From Panaeolus papilionaceus (lineage: Eukaryota; Basidiomycota; Agaricomycetes; Agaricales): DNA of 64,000 nucleotides. Below are positions 1 to 11,400 of this stretch, one piece after another. The position numbers and the translations under genes were made by a program. The notes beneath the pieces are model-generated. The model saw only the letters and a list, made by a program, of their open reading frames with translations, was not told the origin of the DNA and did no database searches. The stretch spans positions 1-64,000 of the forward strand of contig JADNRZ010000027.1 in NCBI GenBank assembly GCA_015501605.1, in the 5' to 3' direction. Numbering within the stretch: position 1 is the first letter of the stretch; every line of letters begins with the position of its first letter.

Positions 1-1118
1 TGTTGCCACACCTTATTTCGTCTAGAGAATTCAAGTGTAGATATATTAAGAAAGTGAGGAATGCCCAAGGTGTGCTCTTACATACCAGTACTGCCATGAC
101 TGAGTCTTTAGCTGCAAGCGGTTTCGTTCGCGATAGCGGGCTTGGGCTTCTGAATGGCGCTTTCGTCTTAAATCAGCCTGTTGGGAGTCTCCGCTGCTCT
201 TCGTCTACTGGAATTTAAGCATACTACTCTTCAGTATTGAAAATTTGACCCTTACCTCTGGGCACGATTTCTAGCTTTTTCACGCTCGGCGTCACAGTTT
301 CTAATTTGTAATTCAAGCCTAATTAGTGGCAGCAAAATGATAGGTGCATTGCACCAAAAGAGCCATGCAGCATGGTTCACACCTTGCATAGCTTTCACGC
401 TTAATTTGCTGTGTGGTTTTAGCTTTGTCTTAGGCATTAGTGGATAGCGACTGCTGGGCAAGAAGCCACCTATATAAGCAGTGTCCGAGTCTGAAGTGAG
501 AATTGCGCTAATCTAAATATAGAACAGGTAACTTAATTGGGCATTGATCTCGAATTAAGATACCAGAGGAGGCCGCCCTTCATGGGTTTGTTGATAGATT
601 GTACCCCATGCTCTTACAGGAGTGCTTCAGTAGCATGATATATGTATACTCAAAATAATTTAGGTATATTATATGATGAGATTTGTGAGATTTGGCCGTT
701 GTCACCATCTTGTTGGATGTGGTGGTAGCAACTGAATGGGAAGTCTTGTGTGTTTCAATACTGATGTGCACGTAGAACGTCGCATGCTTTTTGGGCACAT
801 TATTGGTGCACACACCTCCAAAATTTTGTATAAAATACATTCCTTTCTGTCACATAAGTACACTGTTTCAATTTTATACGGAGAAAATAAAGGATACTCA
901 TAGAAATAGCAAAACGAACATATCCATTTTTGGTATCATCCCGAAATCACCACGCAGTGTCAACGGTCTACCTCCAACCTTTGGCCAGGTCAGACAGGAC
1001 CCAATTGATCGTTATAGCCATCATAGCACAGAAATCGGAGTTGGGATATGTAGATGAATGTGTATATATATATATATATTTCAGAAATTCATACAGGAGC
1101 TGGGTTTAGACTACATTT
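1..1118. other. No gene recognised; left flank
   Basis: I see no convincing coding region here. Open frames are short and have no recognisable motif, and none joins to another through plausible splice sites. A pure TA microsatellite lies at 1062-1079. The left end of the KDZ-type transposon probably falls in or left of this stretch, but I could not identify a terminal inverted repeat. Confidence 0.5.
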
Positions 1119-2673
1119 TTAAAACTTGGTAAGGTTCGAAAGAGGGATAGGCCCCAGGACCAGCGGTTGTTCATCGGCTCCAAGATCCCGGGCCTGTCGG
1201 CTTTGGCGAATGACGCTATGTATGAGGCCTTGGTTTTTAAAACCAAATTCAAACCCATCTAAAATCCCCCCAGCCGTATATTGCGTCACTGAGTACCGGG
1301 TTTCATGCCCATCAATAGGGGTGTTGGAGTGGGCGATGAGGGCAGAGGAAAGAGGATGGTGGAGCCAGGGGGAAATTGAATGACAATACCGCAATCCCAA
1401 AGCACAAGATGACCTCCCTTGGTATGGTCAAAAGAGCCCAGGGCTGTAACAGAGCACCAGCCGAAGGGGAGGTTGGCGAAGTCTGCGTGGGGTAAGCAGA
1501 TGGTAGAGGGCCCAAGGTTGTAGGTGATGGCGCTGAAGACACTCCCAGGGAAAGGCCAAGAGAGGCCGGGGTACTTCTGCTTAAGCTTCTCCTTGGTGGT
1601 GCGATAATATTCATAAAGTTTTGGAGCCCAGGTAGCGAAGACGGCTATAAAAATGAGTACTGGGTGGGGGGTGGTTTGTAGACGACTCACAGGATCCAAA
1701 CCCTGCTATTCGCCTAAAAGGTTCCTCAGAATTCAAGCCTTGAAACAAAGCGTCCTTCACAGGTGGCATACGGAGATTTCCAGGCTGGGTCTGACCACCC
1801 CCATGCGAAACCCCCCCTGTAATGGTGGGGAATGCGCCTTGTCGGTGATGAGTGGCCCTCCCCAAAACCGTACCCGCCTCCTGCAGGGCCTGTGCTGCCC
1901 TTTCCATGAGCTGGTCCCATCGATCATCCTCCGGTCTCCCTGCCAGCACCCCAATAACGCGGCCTTCTTTGTCCGAAATGGGCGTGGATGTCCTAGAAGT
2001 GAAGTATTTTTATTGAAATTGTGGCATTTAGGGATGTAGCATCACGTACCGTCCATCCCACTCTATTAGCCGGAATTTAAAGGTAGAGCCTGGTCCAACG
2101 AGCTCATTCAGCCCGTGTAGCCTTCCGCTTTCATAAGGGGACCGTCCAGCAATGAAGCTGCCCTTGGTTGTTGAGAGGGACGCCGTGTTAGTTGCCGACA
2201 CGGTTGGGGGGTGAACAAACAGGTACCTCTGTTCGGCCTTTTGACGCGACGGGGTGTAGGAATCCGCCTCTCTCTGCATTGCGCGTTGCTTGCACCTGTG
2301 GGCTCTCCCCTTTTCTTTCTTGGCTGCTTTTCTCTTCTCCCTGGCATTGGCAGGCTCTGGTCTTGGGCTCGTCATCGCAGGTGTCTGAGCCCCAAAGGCT
2401 GGGTTGAGGGGTAGGGGCGTGGGTGGGGGTGGGGTGAGTGCTAACGTGGGGGTCCTGGGGCTACCATTAGGGGATGAATCTGGGGAAGTCAGTGGTGATA
2501 AATCAGCAAGATCATCGGAATATTCATATGCGAATTGGTTGGCCGCCTCAGCCAGTGCTGAAATGCAAAAATCGGGATGATCAGCAAGTATATATTCCTG
2601 TGGGTGTCAATCAGCATCGGTATAAATTGTAGTATTTACTACGTCGTTATAGGATTAATCCTACCTCAGGCAT
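1119..2673 (-). pseudogene. TET/JBP-type 2OG-Fe(II) dioxygenase, one frameshift
   Basis: This resembles the basidiomycete TET/JBP dioxygenases, which are thought to oxidise 5-methylcytosine (or thymine) in DNA. Four exons read in phase: 2673-2665 (only Met-Pro-Glu), 2597-2050, 1992-1691 and 1644-1119, with GT...AG introns of 46-67 nt. The N-terminal part is Pro/Ser-rich and then basic. The dioxygenase core carries GGVSHGGGQTQPGNL (exon 3), the metal-binding HxD motif in PHADFANLPFG, FPPGSTILFP, then IAHSN (distal His) and GHETRYSVTQYTAGG (2OG-binding Arg). The last two lie after a net one-base loss near 1345-1352, so the copy as written is cut before its distal His and Arg. All splice sites look intact and there is no other stop. 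It is divergent from the KDZ transposase, the neighbour expected for this family. The family call is strong; activity is doubtful unless the frameshift is an error. Confidence 0.85.
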
Positions 2674-3212
2674 TTTCTCCGGGGTTGCAACGATCTATAG
2701 CAGCCTTTCATCGATGTTAACGGGAGGGCGGGGGGTGGAGGGTTAAATGGTATTGTGATAAAAAAAAACCGGCAGCGTGGGGATAGCGTATGCCCGTGCC
2801 CGAGTATTTCTATGCAGCACTGCCAGGTTCTGAGCATTGATTTGCAATTTGAGCGTATTCCCGTGCCCGGGTATTTCTCAGCATTGCGAAATCGTGAAGA
2901 AGCGGTGGGATAGGATTAAGGGCAAAGAGGCTCACATTTTGAAGAGTAATGTCCCTTAGCGTGACTGTATGGGGGACCCTACGTGCCCGTTGAGGGAGGA
3001 GGTGGGGGGAGTTGTTGAATGGTGGGTCTGTTGAATGTAGTTGCCCTTGATCATGATGCTTGTTGATAGCGGGCATTCTTTGTTGATTCGTTCCGGCGGT
3101 CCACTTGTCCCGTAACATCACGCCTTTGAATATTTGCCTTTTTGGGTTGGATGAATCGTTCATCACCATCGCTGAAACACCCATCGCTCAACATCAGCTC
3201 TCCACCGTCTCT
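2674..3212. promoter_or_regulatory. Divergent intergenic region between TET/JBP and KDZ genes
   Basis: 540 bp separate the two divergent start codons, so this should hold both promoters. A phrase of about 20 bp built on CCCGTGCCCG followed by GTATTTCT occurs twice, near 2791 and 2861, in the same orientation. An A8 run starts at 2760. Open frames here on either strand have no family signature and I treat them as non-coding. No TATA box could be assigned with confidence. Confidence 0.4.
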
Positions 3213-6071
3213 ATGTCAAGCTCGTCTCACAGAAACTCCTACACCCGCTCAGCCAATGAAGGCGGCTCTCGCCGTATTCATATTCCTTTCGGAGACGATG
3301 CCCTCCTTACCGCAACCTCACACGAGGCCCATACCTTCAAACAGGGAGCAGGAGGGTCGTACCAGGCACCTAACAAGAATTTCACCTTTACAATACCATC
3401 TTACACAGCATGGAAGGGAGCAACCGACTGGGAGCCCCCTGAGGATGACAACTTTGCGTTGGATCCCAACGGGTCTCTCTTTGAAGCGGCACTCAAGCGT
3501 TGTGCTTGTAGGGATAGGGTGTTACTACCAGCTAAGCCGTTAAAAAGGAAGACCAAGAAAAGGTCCCAGGTTTCGGTACGTTTTTCTCATAATCTTATGT
3601 TCTGTGTGTCATAGAGTGCTCATCTCCGCCTCAGAAACGCCCTAACGTGGTATGGAGGGATCTACGACGAAGCACGTATCTGGATGAAATCCTGCGGTTT
3701 GCAGGACAGGGCGACTTCATCAAGACCAACTCATGCCCTGACTGTGTTGCCATGAAGAAGGCCGAACCAGGACCTGCGGAATATAGGTGCCAATCCGAAT
3801 GCTTTCTGCCTGATCTGACATGCAAGCAGTGCTGTGTGCGGCAACACAAGCGTCTACCATTCCACCGAATCCAGGTATTTTCTCCTACACTTACAAATTT
3901 CTTGGGTTAAAACTAACCCGCTTGCTTAGCATTGGAATGGATGGCATTTTGAACCGTGACATTGGCCTCTTTGGGGCTGAAGATCACGTGAATCACGCCA
4001 GCATGTACTGCACCTCCCCCTCCCCCTGTCACCAATCACTACTCGTCCTTCACACCAATGGAATACATGAGGTCAACCTACAGTACTGCAGCTGTGGTTG
4101 GGGTGAACCGCGCCATATCCAACTCCTCCGTCGTCGTCTCTACCCTGCATCCCAACTGGTCATCAAAACCTGCGCTACCTTCGAGCTTCTCAACCACCTC
4201 CACAAGCTATCACTCACCACCAAATCCGCCCTGTACGACTTCTACAATGGGCTCGTCAAGCTCACGGACAACACTAGCCTAAAGCCCTTTCGATCTCGCT
4301 ACAGAGAGCTTTCAGAATGTCGCTACAATGGCGGCATCTCATGCTGCTGAAATGGGCAGGACACGCCCATGACCCCGGGGGTCCCGACCAGACCAAGCCG
4401 GGGGAGTTGGGACTGAAGTGCCCATCGTGTCCACATCCAGGCATAAATCTACCAGAGGGTTGGAGGCATGTGCATCAGGATTCCAGGTAGGTCCTTGCCC
4501 TCTCCCCGTTGCCTCCACTCACGCCGCCGCCAAGGTACCTCTACACACCATTCATTGCAATGGACGCTAATTTTCGCCTGAAGAATCAACTTGTATCAAA
4601 CTATGACCAAGACCCGGGGCTAGGTGTTGGCTGGGCCTACATGATTGGTCGCGAGGATTATGAGAAGTTCGTCGCAGCTCACACGAATGATGCAGACGTG
4701 CGTATACAAATTCTCTTTTCAGTCCCTCCTATAGCTCATCTATATATCGGAACAGGTTAGCTCCTGCGTTGGGTTCCAGGCCATTGTTCAGGCCAATACA
4801 CGGTTTTCCAAGGGTTTGCGCTATACGGGTGTGGGAGGGGCGATTTGTGGGAGGTCTGAGATGGTTCTACTGCAGGCCATAGGGAATCTTCAAAAGGGTG
4901 AACGGTGTGTAGCAATAATACCTAGCTTGCATAACCACGTCTAATCCCCATTCAGGTATTCCAATATGGATTTTATCTTTGGATCGGCGCTCCAGGACTT
5001 CAAGGAGCACCCCGTTGTACTCATCAGCTACGACATAGCCTGCCAATGGTTTAAAAACCTAGACAAGCGAATGTCCGCTGATGACTGGCCCCCAGCTTTC
5101 GCCATTTCCCCCAACACCACTCTCATCCCCGCCGTTCCCAAGCTGCATGAGCCCATGCACATGACAGAAAATCACCAGGTGTATTCCCTCAACTACATCG
5201 TCGGTGCTGGTCTCTCCGACATGGAAACCCCTGAGCGCGTCTGGGGTTTCCATAACCCCATCGGTACCTCCACACAGTCGCAGGGGTGGGGACACGCCAC
5301 GTCGTGCTGGATAGCCACTTCAGCCATTGGAACTGGATGAAGTACACCTCTATGGGCCCCACCCTTCTTCGTAAATACAGGGCTGCTCTCGCGAACCGCA
5401 ACATCCAGGTAGAGGCGCATCGGGGTCTCTCTGAAGCAATTGGAAAGGGCCTGGTGGATAAGTGGGAAGCGCTATGCGTGGAGTACGACAACGACCCGTC
5501 CATTCCAAAGGTGAAGGCCTGTCCGTATGAAGCGGACGATAGCGGTTTGTCCCTTTCTATATATATTTTTTACGAGCAGCACTAATTCATGTTAATCAGG
5601 ATTGACGGAGGCAGAGGCTAGGAGGGAGTTGGCAATGGATGAGCAGGAGCGTCTCAAGGGGGGCAGCGCACCATACAAGGCCATAAGCCCTGATGTATTT
5701 GTTAAAACCGCATTAGAGGTCGAGGAATCTCAGTAAGTCCCTTCACCGGCTTATCTATTTTACCTGCTTAACCCTCATTGCTTTTAGACGACGTCTACAA
5801 CGTTTTGCAAAGAATGACGTGGCAAAGGCTACGGCTTCGCAGGCGGGGGTCTAATTGAACAGAGAAATCAACTTGCCTCAAGAATTCGGCACTGGGAGCA
5901 GCATCTTCCCATTTATCTACCAGGGCTCCCTCTATACCAGAGAGAGGTCGGGAAACCAGAGGAGCACAAAATCTGGCTACCGTCACGCATTCCCCTTCCC
6001 CATCGCCAAACCGTCTGCGTCTCAGAGCTCCCCGGTATTGAGGAAAAGCTTCGCACTGCCCAGTGCCGCAG
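3213..6071 (+). pseudogene. KDZ transposase with CxC2 domain, frameshifted and 3'-truncated
   Basis: The protein matches the KDZ (Kyakuja-Dileera-Zisupton) transposases of Agaricomycetes. Exon 1 runs from ATG 3213 to 3575 and exon 2 is about 3617-3874. Further introns fall near 3875-3929, 4487-4534, 4699-4756, 4906-4955, 5545-5599 and 5733-5788. The CxC2 cysteine cluster covers about 3740-4110 (CPDC, CFLPDLTCKQCC and RQHKRLPFHR, then YCSCG). The RNase-H-like core shows AMDANFRLK (first Asp), ISYDIACQWFKNL (second Asp) and ETPERVWGFHN (likely catalytic Glu). One-base losses are needed near 3955, 3984, 4310, 5291 and 5848. The C-terminal part is readable to the Leu-Arg-Thr-Ala-Gln-Cys stretch at about 6050-6070, where the LTR element begins. 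The remaining C-terminus is not found on the far side of that element. Confidence 0.85.
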
Positions 6072-6631
6072 TGTTACGTCGACTCTTTTCTTCTTCATCT
6101 TCTCTTTATCTTATCTGGACTACTATCTCTCTTCATCTTATCTTCGTGTACTATCATCTCTCTTTGTACTTATATTTCGTCTATTTCCTATCTCCGGAGC
6201 CCCACCTTTCCCTCCTATCTCTGACTCCCACTCCACCTTCATTCCCGCTGTCGCTCCACTTCATTTTCCTATCTATGACTCACCTTCTTACTCATCTCTC
6301 TCACATTTATGACTCATTCCTACTGCGGACCATACTTGTGACTCATATATCTCTCACCTTATCTACTCGACATTTACACGCACAGCCTCGCTAGATATCT
6401 ATATAAACACCGTAGTTTATACCCTTGTTCTTTAGCTAGTTCTTTAACTTCGAATAGAACAACAACTTCTACGACGATCTTACTCTTCTCGCTCTCTTCT
6501 AAGACAATACCAGCGTAGCGTGCGTACGCAGTGGCATTCTTAGAACGATACTCGAATCCTATCGCACGACCGAACCGACTCCGACTAGTCCAAAGGCCTT
6601 AACCGCAAGCGCCCGTCGGGCTACCGTAACA
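6072..6631 (+). repeat. 5' LTR
   Basis: Starts TGTTACG and ends CGTAACA. The U3 part is C/T-rich with several ATG triplets, and a TATATAAA box lies at 6400-6407. Nearly identical to 13401-13959: one A missing in the 3' copy about 38 bp in, and one C/T difference in U3. Confidence 0.95.
6400..6407 (+). promoter_or_regulatory. TATA box of the retrotransposon LTR
   Basis: TATATAAA sits 26 bp upstream of the segment 6433-6445 that is complementary to the primer site. It therefore predicts an RNA start at about 6430-6435. The copy in the 3' LTR has the same sequence. Confidence 0.65.
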
Positions 6632-6644
6632 AAAGAACTAGCTA
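6632..6644 (+). other. Self-priming primer-binding site
   Basis: AAAGAACTAGCTA begins at the first base after the 5' LTR. It is the exact reverse complement of TAGCTAGTTCTTT at 6433-6445 in the LTR, which lies where the RNA is predicted to start. No TGG-type tRNA site is present. This is the arrangement known for Tf1/sushi-type Ty3 elements, where the 5' end of the RNA folds back and primes reverse transcription. Confidence 0.8.
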
Positions 6645-6666
6645 CCCCAACGCACACCGTCCGTAA

Positions 6667-7248
6667 TTTACGAGACGGCACCTCTCATACAAAACGGCAA
6701 CCCGGAAGAAGAACACCAGCACCAGACCTCGATCAGGAACCTCCAGCCAAGCTACCTCTCCTGTATCAACTAGCAGCAGAGGATTACGATTCCCGCTCAG
6801 AAAGAAGAAACCCTGGGGAAAATTAGAAACATCCAAAAAAGAACAACAGAAGACCAACGACCCTCTCTCCGAACCAGACCCAGAAACTGAACTAGAATCC
6901 CAGACCAACGAACAAGAAGAACTCGACACTCCTGTATCACACAGCGAACAAAGAGAATTCCCAGAAACTGAACAAGAATCCCAGACCAACGAACAAGAAG
7001 AACTTGACACCTCAGTATCAGCCAGCGAACCAAGAGAATCCCCAGAGACCCCAGAACCTACTGAACCCACGAACGAACCAGAAGAAATCCCAGGCACACC
7101 AGAAGAACCCTTGAAAGAACCCGAACAACCCCTCGACGTCTCTCTTGCCCTCAGTCAACCAATTGAACCATACGACCCCAGAGAACTGGACTACACTATC
7201 ACCAGAACTCCAGTCTTTAGCACCGAAATCCCTTCGTTCTCTACTAGC
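6667..7248 (+). other. Open but AUG-free leader, in frame with gag
   Basis: The gag frame is open for 194 codons upstream of the first ATG but has no ATG. The encoded stretch is basic at first and then very rich in Glu, Gln, Thr and Pro. It includes an 81 bp (27 codon) tandem duplication at about 6895-7056, built on SQTNEQEELDT. The two units differ at synonymous and non-synonymous positions and keep the frame. It is either an untranslated leader or an N-terminal Gag extension from a near-cognate start codon. Confidence 0.55.
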
Positions 7249-8417
7249 ATGGCGACTGCAACTCTCACTCACCCCCCAGGAGGCCGCTCTGCCTCCTCTT
7301 CGAGACCTGGAGGGACTGTCCAAGATCGCTCCCAGAGAGGACTCTCCGGACCACCTGAAGGAGACCCCAACCCCGGAACCGATGACGAAGGACAAGGTGA
7401 CCCCGACCCTCCTGGCAACCCTGGTCCCGGCAATGGCCCACAAGATGACCCTGCTGCAGAGGCATTCAAAAACGCCATGAAGAAAGAAGTCAACCTTGGC
7501 GCACCTGAGAAGTTTGCAGGAGATCGCACAAAGACCAAACATTTCATCACCGAATGCCGATCCTATCTCCACATCAACCGACACATCTACAACAATGATG
7601 ATCTAAAGATTGCCTTCATCCTGTCTTACTTCACTGAAGGACCAAAGGAGAAAGAGAGGCGATGGACTGGAAACGCTGCTTCCTCGCTGGAAAGTTTGAT
7701 GATGCCCAAAGGAACAGGACCGCGGTTTCCTATGGAAGGTTCAACGACTTCCTTAAAAAATTCAATGAAGACTTCGCCCCACGACTTGGACAAGACCACG
7801 CCAGAAAGGACCTCAAAAACATCCAACAAGAAGGGAATGTCGAGTCACACAACACCGCTTTCAAGAACCTCATGATCACCGCAGGCTATGCCTTCCCTCA
7901 TACCGACCCTGACGATGACATTGAACCAATGGAAGACCTGCTGATCGGGATCTACCAAGACTCCCTCAAGAAACCGATCTTGGACAGAATTCGCAACAAC
8001 GGATACAACCCCTACACCCTGAAGGAGTGGATGGACCGAGCAGCAGAAGTGGACGCCCGTTGGAGGGAATCCTTCCCTTTCCCATTCGACAAGAAACCAG
8101 CCAAACGCTTCACCTCTAACCAGATGGGGTTCAGATTTGCAAATTCCAAGCAAATCAATCTCACCGAAGTTGAACGCGCGGACCACATGAAGAATGGCAC
8201 CTGCTTCCGCTGCCACCAACCAGGTCATATCTCCAAATTCTGCCCTAACCGCGATCTCAAGAAAACGAACCAGAACCAGAACACCAGCAACCGCGACGCC
8301 GCCCCGACTAGAAACCCGAAGGATTTCGCCAAATACATCCGCACTTTCTATCAGGACTTGAACGAAGAACAGCGCGCCGAATTTGCCTCCGAATTGCAAG
8401 AACAGGATTTTTCCTAA
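7249..8417 (+). pseudogene. gag: Gag (capsid and CCHC zinc knuckle), one frameshift
   Basis: I chose the start at ATG 7249 because it is the first ATG after the predicted RNA start and has A at -3 and G at +4. The N-terminal part is Gly/Pro/Asp-rich. The retrotransposon Gag domain follows (FAGDRTKTKHFITECRSYL and onward), then VSYGRFNDFLKKFNEDF, and a nucleocapsid zinc knuckle CFRCHQPGHISKFC (8202-8243). The frame moves back by one between about 7640 and 7662, consistent with loss of one base, so Gag as written is split. The end, TAA at 8415-8417, overlaps the pol frame. Gag packages the element RNA into cytoplasmic particles. Confidence 0.85.
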
Positions 8418-8464
8418 AAGGTTTCGCCTCGACGTCTAAACCTTATGTATCAGTTTGTTCCGCT

Positions 8465-11400
8465 TTGATAGCTCACAATGAATCTTTTTCTGTCCCCGTG
8501 ACTATCAAGTGTGAACAACTGAGAACCGCCGAACCCCTGCATACTCAAGCCCTCCTTGACTCTGGAGCGGCTGGCATATTCATCGACCAATCATTTGCGA
8601 AACTCCACGACCTTCCCCTGACTCCACTCAGAACACCGATCCTAGTCCGAAACGTTGACGGCACCGCGAACAAGAAGGGTACAATTACCCACCGAACGAC
8701 TCTGAACCTGAAGATCTACGACAAAATCAAGAAAACCGATTTCCTAGTAACTGGGTTAGGAAATCAGAAGATTATCTTGGGACTGCCCTGGTTGCAGGAT
8801 ACGAACCCCGAGATCGACTGGAAGAATGCCTCTCTAAACTGGCGTACCCCAACTATTAAGGACGAACCCGACAGAGAAGAACGCTTGAATAGCACGAAGA
8901 ACCCGATTCCCGACTGGTACCCAACCGACTCGATTATCATCGAAGAACGAACCATCTCTCAACTGGAACTCCACGTTAAGAAGATGCTTGGAAAGAACAC
9001 GACCCTGACCAGACCAGACCGACTTACGACCGACGACCTGATCATCTCCTTTATGGAAGGAGAACCGACAGAAGAAACCAAAGAAATCTGGATCGACACA
9101 ACTCTGACGCATTCCCAAGCCTTTGCTCAGAAATTTGACAAGAAAACCGACGAAACCGACCCGACCAAGATCGTTCCACCAGAATACCACCCTTGGATTT
9201 CCGTTTTCAGTGAAGAAGCCTCTTCGACCTTACCAGCGCACAAACCCTGGGATCACGAGATCAAGCTCAAACCTGATTTTGTCCACAAATCCGCCAAAGT
9301 TTACTCCCTCAACCGAGAACAGGACGATGTCACCAAACAGTTCCTCGATGAACACCTTGCCAAGGGAACCATCCGACATAGCGAATCCCCTGAAGCCGCA
9401 GGATTTTTCTATGTTGCGAAGAAGGATGGCAAACTACGCCCATGCCAAGACTACCGACATTTGAACGAAGGAACCATTAAAAACGCCTACCCTCTCCCCC
9501 TTGTCACCGACCTTATGGATAAACTCCGAGACGCCAAATATTTCACTAAACTTGACGTTCGATGGGGCTACAACAATATCCGAATCAAGGAAGGAGATGA
9601 ATGGAAGGCGGCCTTCAAGACCAAGTACGGACTCTTTGAACCCCTCGTTATGTTCTTCGGCCTTTGCAACTCCCCAGCGACCTTCCAATCAATGATGGAC
9701 AATATCTTCATCCGACAAGTCGAAAACGGTTATATCATCATCTACATGGACGACATCTTGATCTATGCCACAAACGAACAGGACCTCGAAAAATACACCA
9801 AAGAAGTACTCCAGATCATGAAAGAAAACGACCTCTACTTGAAACCCGAAAAATGCAAATTCAACAAAACCAAGATCGCCTACCTAGGATTTATCATCGA
9901 ACACAACAAGATCTCCATGGACCCCGCCAAGATCTCCGGTATTAAAGACTGGCCGACCCCAAAGACCCTCAAACAAGTCCGGTCGTTCCTAGGCTTTGGC
10001 AACTTCTACCGAAAATTCATCCGACACTACTCCGATCTCGCTAGACCCCTGAACGACCTACTCCGAAAAGACCGACCTTTCATCTGGACAGAAACTCACC
10101 AGACCGCATTCGACAACCTCAAAGACCGATTCAGTAAAGAACCAGTCCTCGCGATGCCCGATCAGAACCGACCATTTCAAATCGAGGCTGACGCATCTCA
10201 ATATGCTTATGGAGCTGTTCTCACCCAAACCGACAGCAACGGAAAACGACACCCCGTATGTTTCCTCTCTCGTTCTTTCTCTCCAGCCGAACAGAACTAC
10301 CAAGTCTTCGACCGAGAACTCCTTGGAGTTATCCGAGCGCTCGAAGAATGGAAGCATTACATCCTGGGATCCCCTCACATGACTGTTGTACACTCCGACC
10401 ACAAGAACCTCACATACTGGCGCTCCCCCCAGAACCTTAACCGGCGACAAGCAAGATGGTTCCTTATCCTCTCTGAATACGACATCAAACTCGAACACAT
10501 GCCCGGCCATAAAATGATCCAATCCGACGCGCTCTCACGACGACCCGACCTTATTCCAGAAGGAGAAAACGAAGAAAACACTGACATCACTATGCTCCCA
10601 GAAACCCTGTTTATCAACCTTATTGACACTGAACTCCAGAAGCAAATCACCGAAGCACGACCCCTCGACAAGAACGCCATGGAAGCTCTAGAAACACTGT
10701 TGAAGAATACCAATGTCACCTCTGGCACCTCGATCAACGATTGGTCCTTCGAAGAAGGAGACCACGGGAAACTCCTCTTCTACAAAGACAAGGTCTACGT
10801 CCCGAATGACCAAGAACTTAGAAAATCCATCGTCATGCACTTCCACGATCCCGTCACTGCTGGACATCCTGGCCAAATCGAAACTTACAACGCCGTCGCC
10901 ACATCATATTGGTGGCCTGGTATGCGTCGATTTATCTCCGCCTACGTCAAAGGATGCTCCACCTGCCAACAGTTCAAGATCAATCGGAACCCCGCACGAC
11001 CCACCTTGATGCCGATCCCCGCTCCAGAATCATTAAAACCCTTCGCCCAGACGTCAATGGACCTAATCACCGACCTACCGCCATCCCTCGGATACGACTC
11101 TATTCTATCCGTGGTGGACCACGGCCTTACGAAGGGGGTAATTCTCATTCCTTGTTCCAAAACGATCACTGCTGAAGGCACAGCCAAACTTTTACTCGAT
11201 AACCTTTACAAAAGATTTGGACTCCCAGACTCCATCACTTCAGATCGAGACCCCAGATTCGCAGCCCACGCCTTCAAAGAACTTCTCAGACTCCTCAATG
11301 TCGAATCCAAACTTTCCACAGCATATCACCCCCAGACAGACGGCACCACAGAACGTTTCAACCAAGAAATCGAAGTATACCTCTCCATCTATTGTATCAC

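Noticed and set aside
5855..6394. Plus-strand frame of 179 codons across the LTR boundary
   Set aside because: It joins KDZ sequence in a wrong frame to C/T-rich U3. The true KDZ frame here is another one, and the LTR part recurs at 13474-13722 as a U3 artefact.
6642..7584. Long minus-strand open frames (6642-7097 and 7018-7584)
   Set aside because: Antisense to the Glu/Gln-rich leader and gag of the retrotransposon. Their Ser/Gly/Val-rich composition is the mirror of that sequence and they have no motif.
7640..7662. Programmed -1 frameshift inside gag
   Set aside because: No X-XXY-YYZ slippery heptamer is present, and related Gag proteins are continuous here. A lost base is simpler.
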